Counted from the first letter of the stretch, positions 35,072-44,691 are shown. The stretch: 64,000 nucleotides of DNA from Aestuariivivens sediminicola (GCF_022662015.1 NZ_JAKMCM010000003.1:372001-436000), one strand, 5' to 3'. Made by a program: numbers and translations. The notes: generated from the letters alone by a model not told the origin.

Positions 35072-35254
35072 ATGGCGATGAATAAAAATACAGTGTTGGC
35101 CTGGGCCACGTGGATAATGATTTTTGTAGGTCTGGCATTAATTGCTTTAGGGGCATTTCGATACGATGAAATTGCAGGTTGGGGATTTGCTTCTGTTGGC
35201 ATAGGTTTTCTGGCGAATGCATGGGTGTTTAATGCATTAAAAGGCAGGGTATAA
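35072..35254 (+). CDS. CAL67264-type small membrane protein
   Basis: A 60-residue protein with two hydrophobic helices (about 8-28 and 34-53) separated by AFRYDEIAGWGFA. I recognise it as the CAL67264 family, named from Gramella, small membrane proteins of unknown role largely found in flavobacteria. Its stop overlaps the ATG of ettA by one base (TAATG), so translation of ettA is likely coupled to it. An MNKN start at 35078 is an equally good alternative. Family fairly sure, function unknown. Confidence 0.82.
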   Translation: MAMNKNTVLAWATWIMIFVGLALIALGAFRYDEIAGWGFASVGIGFLANAWVFNALKGRV

Positions 35255-36945
35255 TGAGCGATGATAAAAAGGTAATTTTCTCGATGTCCGGAGTTACCAA
35301 AACATTTCAAAATGCCAACACTCCTATACTTAAGAACATTTACCTCAGCTTTTTTTACGGTGCTAAAATTGGCATATTAGGGCTCAATGGATCCGGTAAG
35401 TCAACACTTTTGAAAATAATAGCCGGGATTGATAAAAATCATCAAGGAAACGTTGTCTTCTCACCGGGATATTCTGTCGGATATTTGGAACAGGATCCTC
35501 AATTAGATGATGATAAAACAGTTTTGGAAGTGGTAAAGGAAGGGGCTGCCGAAACTGTAGCGATACTGGAGGAGTACAATAAAATAAATGAAATGTTCGG
35601 GCTTGAAGAAGTCTATTCCGATCCGGATAGAATGGAAAAGTTAATGAATCGTCAAGCCGAACTTCAGGACCAAATAGATGCTACAGATGCCTGGGAATTA
35701 GAGACTAAACTTGAAATAGCTATGGATGCGCTTCGCACTCCGGAAGGCGATAAAAAAATTCAGGTTTTATCGGGTGGTGAGCGTCGTCGCGTAGCGCTTT
35801 GCAGATTACTGCTTCAAGAACCGGATGTCTTGCTGTTGGATGAACCTACTAATCATTTGGATGCCGAATCCGTGCATTGGCTGGAACATCATTTAGCTCA
35901 ATATAAAGGAACTGTTATCGCTGTGACGCACGATAGGTATTTTTTGGATAATGTAGCCGGGTGGATTTTAGAATTGGATAGAGGTGAGGGTATTCCATGG
36001 AAAGGCAATTATTCATCCTGGTTAGAGCAAAAGTCACAGCGTTTAGCCTCAGAACAAAAACAGGCCAGTAAACGCCAGAAAACTCTTGAGAGGGAATTAG
36101 AATGGGTGCGTATGGCGCCTAAAGGTAGGCAAACAAAGCAAAAGGCCCGATTAAGTAATTATGATAAGTTACTCAATCAGGACCAAAAGCAACTGGATGA
36201 TAAACTGGAAATTTATATTCCTAATGGACCCCGATTAGGAACCAATGTTATAGAAGCTCGAAATGTTTCTAAAGGTTATGGTGATAAATTATTATACGAG
36301 AATTTAAATTTTAAATTACCTCAGGCGGGAATAGTAGGTATTATTGGACCTAACGGGGCCGGTAAAACGACGATATTCAGAATGATTATGGGAGAGGAGA
36401 GCCCGGATAGAGGTGAGTTTATCGTTGGGGATACCGTCAAAATAGCCTATGTCGATCAAAGCCATTCCAATATCGATCCCGAAAAGACCATTTGGCAAAA
36501 TTTCAGTGAGGAGCAAGAATTGATCATGATGGGAGGCAGGCAGGTCAATTCGCGTGCCTATCTCAGTCGATTCAATTTTTCGGGAAGTGAACAAAATAAA
36601 AAGGTCAAATTGCTTTCCGGTGGTGAGCGTAACCGCTTGCATTTGGCAATTACCTTGAAGGAAGAGGGCAATGTACTGCTCTTGGATGAACCTACAAACG
36701 ACCTTGATGTTAATACCTTACGTGCTCTCGAGGAAGGGTTAGAGAATTTCGCAGGATGTGCTGTAGTAATTAGTCATGATCGTTGGTTTTTAGACAGGAT
36801 TTGTACCCATATCCTCGCTTTTGAAGGAGATAGTCAGGTGTATTTCTTTGAAGGCAGTTTCAGTGATTATGAAGAAAACAAAAAGAAGAGACTTGGAGGA
36901 GATTTGATTCCAAAACGGATAAAATATAAGAAATTGGTAAGGTAA
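35254..36945 (+). CDS. ettA: Energy-dependent translational throttle protein EttA
   Basis: A 563-residue ABC-F ATPase that binds the ribosomal E site and gates the first peptide bonds according to ATP/ADP. Two ABC cassettes: Walker A GLNGSGKST (43-51) with LSGGERRR and LLLDEPTNHLD, and GPNGAGKTT with LSGGERNR and LLLDEPTNDLD. Between them lies the linker carrying the tRNA-contacting arm (about 245-320, KRQKTLERELEWVR). Length and tail match EttA rather than Uup or antibiotic-resistance ABC-F proteins. Preceded by a coupled CAL67264 gene. Very sure. Confidence 0.95.
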   Translation: MSDDKKVIFSMSGVTKTFQNANTPILKNIYLSFFYGAKIGILGLNGSGKSTLLKIIAGIDKNHQGNVVFSPGYSVGYLEQDPQLDDDKTVLEVVKEGAAETVAILEEYNKINEMFGLEEVYSDPDRMEKLMNRQAELQDQIDATDAWELETKLEIAMDALRTPEGDKKIQVLSGGERRRVALCRLLLQEPDVLLLDEPTNHLDAESVHWLEHHLAQYKGTVIAVTHDRYFLDNVAGWILELDRGEGIPWKGNYSSWLEQKSQRLASEQKQASKRQKTLERELEWVRMAPKGRQTKQKARLSNYDKLLNQDQKQLDDKLEIYIPNGPRLGTNVIEARNVSKGYGDKLLYENLNFKLPQAGIVGIIGPNGAGKTTIFRMIMGEESPDRGEFIVGDTVKIAYVDQSHSNIDPEKTIWQNFSEEQELIMMGGRQVNSRAYLSRFNFSGSEQNKKVKLLSGGERNRLHLAITLKEEGNVLLLDEPTNDLDVNTLRALEEGLENFAGCAVVISHDRWFLDRICTHILAFEGDSQVYFFEGSFSDYEENKKKRLGGDLIPKRIKYKKLVR

Positions 36946-36966
36946 TTTTAGCACATTAATGACATG

Positions 36967-37206
36967 CTATTCCTTATTTTTAGGACTGTGGTCTTGGTAC
37001 ATGTGACCTTCTGTGAAATCTTGATAGGGTTTATTCTCATCAATTTCTAAATCCTTTACCTCATTGAGGCGATCGTTTTCCTTTTTTAGCTTATAAGACT
37101 TTCTTACCCCCAGGAATAATAGAATTCCAAAGAAAATCAAAACCACTGTTAAAATGGTAACAATATCACTTTGGTTAATGAGAAAAATAATTTGAAAACA
37201 ATACAT
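36967..37206 (-). CDS. Small single-pass membrane protein, unknown
   Basis: A 79-residue protein with a transmembrane helix around residues 15-35 (VTILTVVLIFFGILLFLGV), a basic stretch RKSYKLKKEN and an acidic cytoplasmic tail. ATG at 37206. The sequence after the helix (VKDLEIDENKPYQDFTEGHMY) looks like a conserved flavobacterial pattern, but I know no function. It faces ettA with 21 bases between the stops. Confidence 0.68.
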   Translation of the reverse strand: MYCFQIIFLINQSDIVTILTVVLIFFGILLFLGVRKSYKLKKENDRLNEVKDLEIDENKPYQDFTEGHMYQDHSPKNKE

Positions 37207-37284
37207 TGTAATTATTTAAAAGTGGTTGAAAGTTAAAACAAATATAGATTATTATTAAGGCTTAAACAACATAAAAATTTAGAG

Positions 37285-37866
37285 ATGAAAAGCACAAGAA
37301 TTAAGAACATGAAAATTGAACTTCTATCAAAAAAGGCATATACCCTTAATAATATTACCTTCGATTATAAACTGAGTAAAGGAAAATGGGTAACGCAGTC
37401 CAGAGAATGCTATGACAGAGGAGATGGAGCAGCGATATTATTATATAATAAAAGCAAAGAAACAATTATTCTTGTGAGACAGTTTCGAATGCCAACATTA
37501 TTAAATGGCAATGAGGATGGATTTTTGGTTGAAGTGTGTGCGGGACTTTTGGACAATCAAGACCCGATAGCATGTATTACAAGAGAAACAGAGGAAGAAA
37601 CAGGATATAGGGTTTCTCATGTTAAAAAAGTATATGAGGCCTATTCATCTCCCGGAGTGATGACCGAAAAGATGCATTTTTTTATCGGAGAATATACCAG
37701 TGATATGAAAGTTAATGAGGGAGGAGGGCTGGAAGCCGAGCATGAAGACATTGAGGTCTTGGAATTTTCATTTAAAGAGGCTGTATCCATGTTGCATAAA
37801 GGGGAAATAAAAGATTCCAGGACTATAGTCTTGTTGCAATATGCGATCATTCACGAACTGTTATAA
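37285..37866 (+). CDS. Nudix hydrolase of the NudK/ADP-ribose-type group
   Basis: A 193-residue Nudix protein. The box is GLLDNQDPIACITRETEEETGY near 93-114: relative to the classic GX5EX7REUXEEXGU it is one residue shorter, as in E. coli NudK (GDP-mannose hydrolase), with Asp in place of the first Glu. The preceding beta strands (RDGDGAAILLYN, VRQFRMPTLLNGN) and AGLLD also match NudK. It should hydrolyse a nucleoside diphosphate sugar, possibly GDP-mannose. The stop overlaps the convergent GNAT gene by six bases. Family sure, substrate moderate. Confidence 0.88.
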   Translation: MKSTRIKNMKIELLSKKAYTLNNITFDYKLSKGKWVTQSRECYDRGDGAAILLYNKSKETIILVRQFRMPTLLNGNEDGFLVEVCAGLLDNQDPIACITRETEEETGYRVSHVKKVYEAYSSPGVMTEKMHFFIGEYTSDMKVNEGGGLEAEHEDIEVLEFSFKEAVSMLHKGEIKDSRTIVLLQYAIIHELL

Positions 37867-38325
37867 ATACAATTCCATTTTAATGTTACTCCTTTTATAA
37901 GGACTTTCGGGCTCGAGAAAAACCTCTTTAAAACCGTATTTCTTATAAATGTATATCGCATTCTTTAACCGGGTATTGGAATATAGAACAAGCTTATCAA
38001 TTCCTTTATTTCGAGAGAATTCAATACAATATTGCATCAGCCTCTGGCCAATTTTTTGGCCTCTGTATTGCGTTGAAACCGCCATTTTTGTAAGTTCATA
38101 TGTGCCGTTTCTATCAAAAGCCATTAATGCAACTGTTCCTACGACCTTGCTGTTTTGAAGTGCGAAAAAAATGATTCCACCTTTATCTATAATGAAATCT
38201 TCAGGGTTTTTAAGAACAATTTCGTCATAGGGTTCAAGATAAAAATAGCTTTTAAGCCATTCTATATTTAAATCATAAAATGATTTTGCATACTTTTTAT
38301 CATAAGGAACAATATCAATTGTCAT
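37861..38325 (-). CDS. GNAT family N-acetyltransferase
   Basis: A 154-residue GNAT. The acetyl-CoA pyrophosphate loop is QYRGQKIGQRLM (Q/RxxGxG/A) near 92-103, after the strand ELTKMAVS, and the C-terminal YKKYGFKEV motif follows. The acceptor is unknown. Its ATG region overlaps the end of the formimidoylglutamase-like gene by 11 bases, so the two are translationally coupled. The stop overlaps the Nudix gene. Confidence 0.88.
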   Translation of the reverse strand: MTIDIVPYDKKYAKSFYDLNIEWLKSYFYLEPYDEIVLKNPEDFIIDKGGIIFFALQNSKVVGTVALMAFDRNGTYELTKMAVSTQYRGQKIGQRLMQYCIEFSRNKGIDKLVLYSNTRLKNAIYIYKKYGFKEVFLEPESPYKRSNIKMELYL

Positions 38326-39334
38326 GAGCCCTAATAAAATCTGTTATGAAATAAGAAATGAGTTTACCGATTTGAGTATTGGTTCTTTTAGTCGGAGCGG
38401 CCTCACAAATATGAAGATAAGATGCGTTAACATGTTGAGCAAAATAGGTTAAAAATGTGCGTGTCTTATTCACACTAAAACCACTAGGTGTCGCGGCGCT
38501 ACTGGGAATATTCTGTATGGCATCACAGTCAATTTCGATACCAAAAGAATTTTCAGATACAAAATTTAACGCGCGATTCATTTCTGCTTTAAATTTCAGT
38601 TCTTTTCTTATTTCAATGGATTCAAAAGTGTTGAATCGAATAAACTTAAACTTTTTTAACGATTCAAATAATTTGGCTGAGGTATAATTTTCATGTAGTC
38701 CAAAAACAAAATATTTCTCTAAAAATCCTTCAGCATAGGCATAACTGAATCCATTTCCACTATGTCTGCCTTCCTCGGGTCTGAAATCAGAATGGGCATC
38801 AAAATTAATCGCGTTAATGGCTTTATTCAGACCGAGGGAAGTGCCTTTGATGTTTCCATAGGCATTATTATGACCTCCACCAATAATAATCGGTATTTTA
38901 CCTGCTCGAACAATTTGATACACCAAATTCGAAACATGATTGTCGATATTTTCGACAATGGATCTAGCTATTTTAATGTGTTTTTTTTTAGATGGGTTCA
39001 ATTGGGAAACACGCTCTAATTCTTCACTAAAGTCTAAATGGCCCAATAATAAAACGGATTTTGGGTTGGTATAAGCATTACTCTGGATGTTCAACAAAGC
39101 GTTTAGGGTGGCATCCCATGCTTTTGAAGAGCCACTTTTTCCATGGTTGCCGAACACACCAATATCTTCGGGGATACCAAAAATGACATACTTAACATCT
39201 AAATTTTTAAGTTGTTCGTATATAGGGGTAATGTTAGGTAGTATTTGAACATGTTCACCAAACTTGGATTCACCGATACGCTTATTAATGAGTTTATTTT
39301 TAAACTGTTTGTTAATTAAAATGAGTTTATCCAC
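38315..39334 (-). CDS. hutG: Arginase-fold hydrolase, formimidoylglutamase-like
   Basis: A 339-residue ureohydrolase. Metal-binding motifs: GGGH at 152-155, DAHSD at 179-183, and the last pair in IEIDCDAI (Asp269, Asp271; arginases have SxDxD here, so Glu replaces Ser). Flavobacterial proteins of this type are called formimidoylglutamase, converting formimidoylglutamate to glutamate and formamide in histidine breakdown. hutI lies 1 kb away on the same strand, which supports the call. GTG start at 39334. Agmatinase or arginase are weaker alternatives. Confidence 0.82.
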   Translation of the reverse strand: MDKLILINKQFKNKLINKRIGESKFGEHVQILPNITPIYEQLKNLDVKYVIFGIPEDIGVFGNHGKSGSSKAWDATLNALLNIQSNAYTNPKSVLLLGHLDFSEELERVSQLNPSKKKHIKIARSIVENIDNHVSNLVYQIVRAGKIPIIIGGGHNNAYGNIKGTSLGLNKAINAINFDAHSDFRPEEGRHSGNGFSYAYAEGFLEKYFVFGLHENYTSAKLFESLKKFKFIRFNTFESIEIRKELKFKAEMNRALNFVSENSFGIEIDCDAIQNIPSSAATPSGFSVNKTRTFLTYFAQHVNASYLHICEAAPTKRTNTQIGKLISYFITDFIRAHDN

Positions 39335-39441
39335 AGGTAATGGTTAATTAAATTATTGATAAAATAAAAATACATCAATTATTACGTTTACATTAAAATT
39401 TAGAAAACATTTATCAATTTAAAGATTAAAACAAAAGAATT

Positions 39442-40320
39442 ATGGAAAGTAACAAAAGTAGCATGGGGTTAAAAGTAGCTTTGGGAATAGCCCTGGTATT
39501 GTTTTTAGGCACAGCCTTTTACACAATGAATCTGTATAAGGAAAGTAACGATACCAGAAAACAATTAACTGAGGAAAAACAATTGGTTATGAACGATTTA
39601 AACGCCATGGCCAAGCAATATGATGAAGCAATTAGTGAAAATGAAATAGCCAATGCCGACTTGGTCGAGGCCAGAGCCCGTATACAGGGATTAATTGATT
39701 CTTTAAAGATTTCTGAAACGAACGTTAAAAGTTTGTGGCGATATAAGAGTAAATATCTGGCCCTGCAGAAAGAAATGGATGTTCTTCTAGCCCAGAACGA
39801 TTCTTTGCGAGTTGAGAACTCATACCTTGCAACATCACTTGACAGCACACGTGTACGATTGGAGGAGCGTACGGTATTCACAGATTCCTTATTGGTTCAA
39901 AATACGGCCCTGGCTGAAGTCATGGAGAATGCAGCTGTTTTGTCGACCGTTGGTTTAAAAGGCTTTGGTGTTATTGAGAGAACAACAGGAAAATTAATCC
40001 CTACAGAAAGAGCAAGACGCACAGATAAGATAAGAGTTTGCTTTACAGTAGCCAAAAATAAACTGGTTCAGGCTGGTGATCAGGAATTATACGTACAGGT
40101 TATTGATCCTAAAAATAACACGCTTGGTTTAAATGAGCAGGTTCAGTTTGGTGAAAAGACACTTAACTATAGCATTGTTAGTAAATTTAATTACGAAAAT
40201 AGTAATCTGAATATTTGTGAATTTGTGACTTCGAAAAGTGAATTTGAAAAAGGACGTTATGTTGTGAATGTGTTTAACGAGAAAGATTTAGTTTCTTCAA
40301 CAGAGTTCACACTTAAATAG
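39442..40320 (+). CDS. Membrane-anchored coiled-coil protein, unknown
   Basis: A 292-residue protein: short cytoplasmic N-terminus, one transmembrane helix (about 11-30), a long coiled coil (about 32-160) rich in Leu/Asp/Glu heptads and a C-terminal beta-rich domain (about 165-292) with GFGVIERTTGKLIPTE and VQVIDPKNNTLG. The topology suggests the C-terminal domain lies in the periplasm. I recognise it as a recurring flavobacterial protein without known function. It lies between the two hut genes on the opposite strand and is followed by a strong terminator. Confidence 0.75.
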   Translation: MESNKSSMGLKVALGIALVLFLGTAFYTMNLYKESNDTRKQLTEEKQLVMNDLNAMAKQYDEAISENEIANADLVEARARIQGLIDSLKISETNVKSLWRYKSKYLALQKEMDVLLAQNDSLRVENSYLATSLDSTRVRLEERTVFTDSLLVQNTALAEVMENAAVLSTVGLKGFGVIERTTGKLIPTERARRTDKIRVCFTVAKNKLVQAGDQELYVQVIDPKNNTLGLNEQVQFGEKTLNYSIVSKFNYENSNLNICEFVTSKSEFEKGRYVVNVFNEKDLVSSTEFTLK

Positions 40321-40351
40321 AGAAATAAAAAATTTGATTATAATTCTTAAG

Positions 40352-40385
40352 AAAAGACCTCAGACTTTGAGTTTGGGGTCTTTTT
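40352..40385. terminator. Bidirectional terminator
   Basis: A 14-bp stem (40352-40365 with 40371-40384, three G-U pairs) and a TTTGA loop, ending in TTTTT. It ends the coiled-coil gene (+) and overlaps the stop of hutI (-). Confidence 0.85.
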
Positions 40386-41622
40386 AATTTATTAATTGAC
40401 CATTAATGATAACCTTTTCAATATGGTTATCTCCAAATGCATAGGGTAAATAATTATAACTTGGTATGTCTTTGGTAATTATGAGATTGGCCTTTTTACC
40501 AATACTTATACTGCCATATTCATTAGAGCATCCCATGGCATAGGCACCATTAATTGTGGCTGCGTTGATCGCCTCTTCAGGTGTCATCTTCATTTTAATA
40601 CAAGCCGTACTGACCACAAAGTTCATGTTTCCACTTGGAGTAGAACCCGGATTATAATCGGTCGCCAAAGCAAGGGGCAAACCGGCATCAATAATTTGCC
40701 TGGCCGGTGTATAGGGGATGCCCAAAAAATAAGAACATGTGGGCAAGGCCACAGGCATTGTTTTCGAACCTGTCAGGGCCAAAATATCATCATCTATTAG
40801 TTCTTCAAGGTGATCCACAGATAGCGCACCATGTTTAACGGCAAGAGCAACACCTCCAAAGGCATTAAATTGATTTACATGTATTTTAGGGGTCAGTCCA
40901 AATTGTTTTCCCGCAACCAACAATCGCTCGGTATCTTCCAAGGAAAAGTAGCCTTTTTCACAAAAGACATCAATGTAATCGGCTAAATTCTCCTTACATA
41001 TAACAGGAAGCATATCGTTTATAATATGATCAACATAGGCCCTTTTAGTATTCTTGAATTTCAATGGAAGCGCATGTGCACCCAAAAATGTAGCCTTAAT
41101 CTTAATGGGTACAGTGTTTTTTATTCTTTTTATGACGCGTAACATTTTTAGTTCAGATTCGAGTGTAAGCCCGTAACCGGATTTTATTTCTAAAATGCCT
41201 GTTCCCATTTTCATCACCTCATGGACTCTTTTAAGGGACTGGTTAAACAAATCATCCTCATCGGTGCGTCCAAGTATTTTTGCTGAATTCAAAATTCCTC
41301 CGCCACGATTGGCGATTTCTTCATAGCTCAAGCCATTTATTCTATCGACAAATTCCTGTTCTCTATTTCCGGCAAAAACGATATGACTGTGTGAATCACA
41401 CCAGGTTGGTAAAACGATTTTTCCACGAGCATCAATAGTTTGATCAAATTTTTTGATTACACAATTTTCCATTGCTCCAAAATCGGCAATCCGATCATTC
41501 TCAATTAAAAGATATGCATCTTTTATTGTTGGTAGTTCCTTCATGGATTTACCTGCAATCAGAGACACATTTTCCTCCCTAACCTGCAGTAACTCTTTAA
41601 TGTTGGTTATTAGAATAGTCAC
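40384..41622 (-). CDS. hutI: Imidazolonepropionase
   Basis: A 412-residue amidohydrolase-superfamily enzyme that opens imidazolone propionate to formiminoglutamate in histidine degradation. Metal site HSH at 78-80 in WCDSHSHIVFAGNREQEF, the family-specific GYGLTLESELKMLRVI, DVFCEKGYF and ATDYNPGSTPSGNM follow. Start is GTG at 41622 (MTILITNIKELLQVR), which matches the family N-terminus. The downstream terminator is shared with the coiled-coil gene. Very sure. Confidence 0.95.
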   Translation of the reverse strand: MTILITNIKELLQVREENVSLIAGKSMKELPTIKDAYLLIENDRIADFGAMENCVIKKFDQTIDARGKIVLPTWCDSHSHIVFAGNREQEFVDRINGLSYEEIANRGGGILNSAKILGRTDEDDLFNQSLKRVHEVMKMGTGILEIKSGYGLTLESELKMLRVIKRIKNTVPIKIKATFLGAHALPLKFKNTKRAYVDHIINDMLPVICKENLADYIDVFCEKGYFSLEDTERLLVAGKQFGLTPKIHVNQFNAFGGVALAVKHGALSVDHLEELIDDDILALTGSKTMPVALPTCSYFLGIPYTPARQIIDAGLPLALATDYNPGSTPSGNMNFVVSTACIKMKMTPEEAINAATINGAYAMGCSNEYGSISIGKKANLIITKDIPSYNYLPYAFGDNHIEKVIINGQLIN

Positions 41623-41740
41623 AACTTTTAATTTAAAAACATTCGCGTCTAATAATTAATCGAAGCAATAAAATCACTAAATTTAACTATTGTAGTGACA
41701 AAGGTCTTATTTGGCTCTTAAAATACAACTCTAAAGTCAC

Positions 41741-42319
41741 ATGAAGAATAGAAATTTTCAATATTTAAACTCTATCGCTGACATCTCTGAGGACGTTTTT
41801 GACTTGCTTAAAGATATTTCCGAGCTAAAAATTATGACAGAAGGCACTCAACTTGTTAAGTTTAATGAAGTTCCAACAAAAGTCTATATGTTGGTTTCCG
41901 GATTGGTGAGATGTTATTTAACTACAGAAGAAGGCCGGGAGTACAATAAAAGTTTTTATCTGCCCTTAAGTTTTGTTGCTTCTCTTACAGCATTGATGAA
42001 TAAGAAGCCATCAAAATTTGTTTTTGAGTGTCTGTCCGATTGTGAATTATTTGAGATCGACTACTGTCGACTCATGGAATTGTGTAAGCAAAGCAGCCAA
42101 GTCAATAGACTTTATACGAAAGTATTGGAAATGTTATATACCAAATATGAAAGGCGTTTGGTAGAACTTATATCCCTCAATGCAAGAGATCGCTATCTGG
42201 CTTTAAGGGCACAAATACCAGAATTGGATGTCATAATTCCGCAGTACCATATTGCCTCATACTTAGGTATAACAGCGGTTCAATTAAGTAGAATCAGGAA
42301 GAAAATGGGTGGACATTAA
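41741..42319 (+). CDS. Crp/Fnr family transcriptional regulator
   Basis: A 192-residue protein with a cyclic-nucleotide-binding-like beta barrel (about 25-120: FNEVPTKVYMLVSGLVRCYL) and a short C-terminal helix-turn-helix (about 163-190: IPQYHIASYLGITAVQLSRIRKKM). The phosphate-binding residues of true cAMP sites are not clear. Divergent from hutI (118 bases between starts), so it might act on hutI (speculative). Confidence 0.87.
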   Translation: MKNRNFQYLNSIADISEDVFDLLKDISELKIMTEGTQLVKFNEVPTKVYMLVSGLVRCYLTTEEGREYNKSFYLPLSFVASLTALMNKKPSKFVFECLSDCELFEIDYCRLMELCKQSSQVNRLYTKVLEMLYTKYERRLVELISLNARDRYLALRAQIPELDVIIPQYHIASYLGITAVQLSRIRKKMGGH

Positions 42320-42408
42320 CAAATGTTAACGAATTTCTAGTTTATAAACTATAATTTTATCTTGATTTCTTTTTAGATTAAAAAAGATTGATAGCTAACC
42401 AACCAAAA

Positions 42409-42440
42409 AAAACAGGCACTATATGAATACTGCCTGTTTT
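42409..42440. terminator. Bidirectional terminator of fumC and the Crp gene
   Basis: Perfect 10-bp stem (AAAACAGGCA at 42409-42418, TGCCTGTTTT at 42431-42440) with 12-base loop. Poly-T on both strands (T run to 42441 on plus; eight T on minus). Confidence 0.85.
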
Positions 42441-42456
42441 TGTTTGTTAGGATACC

Positions 42457-43854
42457 TTATTTCAAACTGCCAACCATATCCTCAGGTTTCACCCATGCAT
42501 CGTATTCTTCTTCAGAAACATAACCTAAATTAATAGCTTCCTCTTTTAGCGTTGTGCCATTTTTATGTGCAGTGTTAGCAATTTCTGCTGCTTTGTAATA
42601 CCCAATTTTAGTATTAAGTGCCGTAACAAGCATTAAAGAATTATTCAGTAATTTCCTGATAACCTCATGATTAGGTTCTATACCAATCGCACAATTAATA
42701 TCGAAACTAACACAAGCGTCTCCCAATAACTGGGCTGATTGTAAAACATTAGCAGCCATTACGGGTTTAAATACGTTGAGCTCATAATGGCCTTGTAAAC
42801 CGCCAACTGAAACTGCCATATCATTACCGATAACTTGGGCACAGACCATTGTTAAGGCCTCGCATTGCGTAGGATTAACTTTACCAGGCATTATGGAACT
42901 TCCAGGTTCGTTGGCCGGAATCGTTATTTCACCAATTCCAGAACGCGGTCCCGATGCCATTAGGCGTATGTCATTTGCGATTTTATTTAAAGAAACTGCC
43001 AGCTGCTTTAAAGCCCCATGTGTTTCCACGAGAGCATCATGTGCTGCCAGAGCCTCAAATTTGTTCGGAGCTGTTATAAAGGGCAGATCTGTAAATTTAG
43101 CGATATACTCGGCAACTCTTTTTGCGTACCCTTTTGGAGTATTCAAGCCTGTCCCAACTGCTGTTCCTCCAAGCGCCAGTTCACTTAAATGAGGCAAGGT
43201 GTTTTCGAGTGCCTTTAATCCGTGATCCAATTGAGCTACATATCCGGACAATTCCTGACCCAAGGTTAGGGGGGTTGCGTCCATGAGGTGTGTTCGACCA
43301 ATCTTCACTACATTTTTAAACGCTTCAGCCTTTGCATGTAGGGTAGTTCTTAATTGCTTTATACCGGGAATAGTCGTTTCTACAACTTTTTTGTAAACGG
43401 CAATGTGCATACCTGTTGGAAAGGTGTCGTTTGAGGATTGTGATTTGTTAACATCATCATTGGGCAATACAAATTTTTCACCTTCTCCAATCACATGCCC
43501 AGCCAATTGGTGGGCTCTGTTAGCAATAACTTCATTGACATTCATATTGCTTTGGGTACCAGATCCCGTTTGCCATATTACCAATGGGAACTGGTCATCA
43601 TGCATACCTTCTAATATCTCATCGCATACTTTCGAAATTAAATCACGTTTTTCAATCGGTAAAACGCCTAACTCGCAATTCGTAAAAGCTGCGGCTTTTT
43701 TTAAATAGGCGAAGCCATATATAATTTCCAGCGGCATGGATGCCGGCTGTCCTATTTTAAAGTTGTTCCTGGAACGCTCTGTCTGAGCACCCCATAATTT
43801 ATCGGCAGGTACTTTTACCTCGCCCATAGTATCCTTTTCTATTCTATATTTCAT
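42457..43854 (-). CDS. fumC: Class II fumarate hydratase
   Basis: A 465-residue fumarase of the aspartase/fumarase superfamily; interconverts fumarate and malate in the TCA cycle. Signature [11 protein letters not shown] at 318-328, catalytic His189 in [10 protein letters not shown], and [19 protein letters not shown] near 97-113. Start ATG at 43854 ([16 protein letters not shown]) is preferred to an in-frame TTG at 43875, because an exact -7 box (TAACTTTG, minus) lies at 43887-43880. Very sure. Confidence 0.95.
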   Translation of the reverse strand: MKYRIEKDTMGEVKVPADKLWGAQTERSRNNFKIGQPASMPLEIIYGFAYLKKAAAFTNCELGVLPIEKRDLISKVCDEILEGMHDDQFPLVIWQTGSGTQSNMNVNEVIANRAHQLAGHVIGEGEKFVLPNDDVNKSQSSNDTFPTGMHIAVYKKVVETTIPGIKQLRTTLHAKAEAFKNVVKIGRTHLMDATPLTLGQELSGYVAQLDHGLKALENTLPHLSELALGGTAVGTGLNTPKGYAKRVAEYIAKFTDLPFITAPNKFEALAAHDALVETHGALKQLAVSLNKIANDIRLMASGPRSGIGEITIPANEPGSSIMPGKVNPTQCEALTMVCAQVIGNDMAVSVGGLQGHYELNVFKPVMAANVLQSAQLLGDACVSFDINCAIGIEPNHEVIRKLLNNSLMLVTALNTKIGYYKAAEIANTAHKNGTTLKEEAINLGYVSEEEYDAWVKPEDMVGSLK

Positions 43855-43879
43855 TTTGTAAATGCTTAAAGTCAATATA

Positions 43880-43887
43880 CAAAGTTA
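43880..43887 (-). promoter_or_regulatory. Promoter -7 box of fumC
   Basis: Exact TAnnTTTG (TAACTTTG on the minus strand). It lies 25 bases upstream of the ATG at 43854. No TTG at standard distance. Confidence 0.5.
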
Positions 43888-43965
43888 AAGTTTTGAAATG
43901 TTTTGATTGCTGATTTAGTCTAGTTTTTTAATGAAAGTTTAACAGAGATTAGACCCTTCATTCTT

Positions 43966-43995
43966 TTGTTAAACCAATTAAATATACTAATTTAG
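43966..43995 (+). promoter_or_regulatory. Promoter of the 1-Cys peroxiredoxin gene
   Basis: TTG at 43966-43968, 19 bases, then TAATTTAG at 43988-43995 (one mismatch). The ATG is 22 bases on. Confidence 0.6.
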
Positions 43996-44016
43996 TAGGA
44001 TTAAAAAAATTATATT

Positions 44017-44658
44017 ATGGCAGCAATTAGATTGGGAGATGTAGCTCCAAATTTTACAGCAAATTCTACAGAAGGCGAGATTAATTTTCACGAGTGGCTA
44101 GGAGATAGTTGGGGCGTTTTATTTTCGCATCCGGCAGACTATACCCCGGTATGTACCACAGAGTTGGGGACGGTGGCAAAATACAAGGCTGAATTTGATA
44201 AAAGGAATGTTAAAGTTGTCGCTTTAAGTGTTGATGGAATTGCATCCCATAATGGATGGATCAAGGATATTAACGAAACTCAGGGCACAATTGTCAATTT
44301 TCCGATTATTGCTGATGAGGACCGTAAGGTGTCCGTATTGTATGATATGATTCATCCGAATGCGGATAGCCAGTTAACGGTACGATCTGTATTTGTTATC
44401 GCTCCGGACAAAACAGTTAAGCTTATCATCACCTATCCTGCCTCAACAGGCCGAAATTTTGATGAGTTATTGCGCGTTATTGACTCTCTGCAGTTAACCG
44501 CATACCATAAGGTGGCCACTCCTGCCAATTGGAATAATGGTGATGACTGTGTTGTTGTTCCTGCAGTGGCTACTGAAGACATACCTAATTTTTTTCCAAA
44601 GGGGTATAAGGAGGTAAAACCGTATTTGCGATTGACACCACAACCAAATTTGAATTAG
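44017..44658 (+). CDS. 1-Cys (Prx6-type) peroxiredoxin
   Basis: A 213-residue thiol peroxidase. The peroxidatic Cys46 lies in FSHPADYTPVCTTELG, with Thr43 and the downstream RSVFVIAPD (Arg) completing the site. The C-terminal arm with WNNGDDCVVVPAV and FPKGYKEVKPYLRLTPQP matches the Prx6 class, and no resolving Cys is placed as in 2-Cys enzymes. Reduces hydrogen peroxide or lipid peroxides in the cytosol. Own promoter; the electron donor gene is not in the window. Confidence 0.94.
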   Translation: MAAIRLGDVAPNFTANSTEGEINFHEWLGDSWGVLFSHPADYTPVCTTELGTVAKYKAEFDKRNVKVVALSVDGIASHNGWIKDINETQGTIVNFPIIADEDRKVSVLYDMIHPNADSQLTVRSVFVIAPDKTVKLIITYPASTGRNFDELLRVIDSLQLTAYHKVATPANWNNGDDCVVVPAVATEDIPNFFPKGYKEVKPYLRLTPQPNLN

Positions 44659-44691
44659 TTAAAAATACTGTTGATAAAATTTGAATTGATA

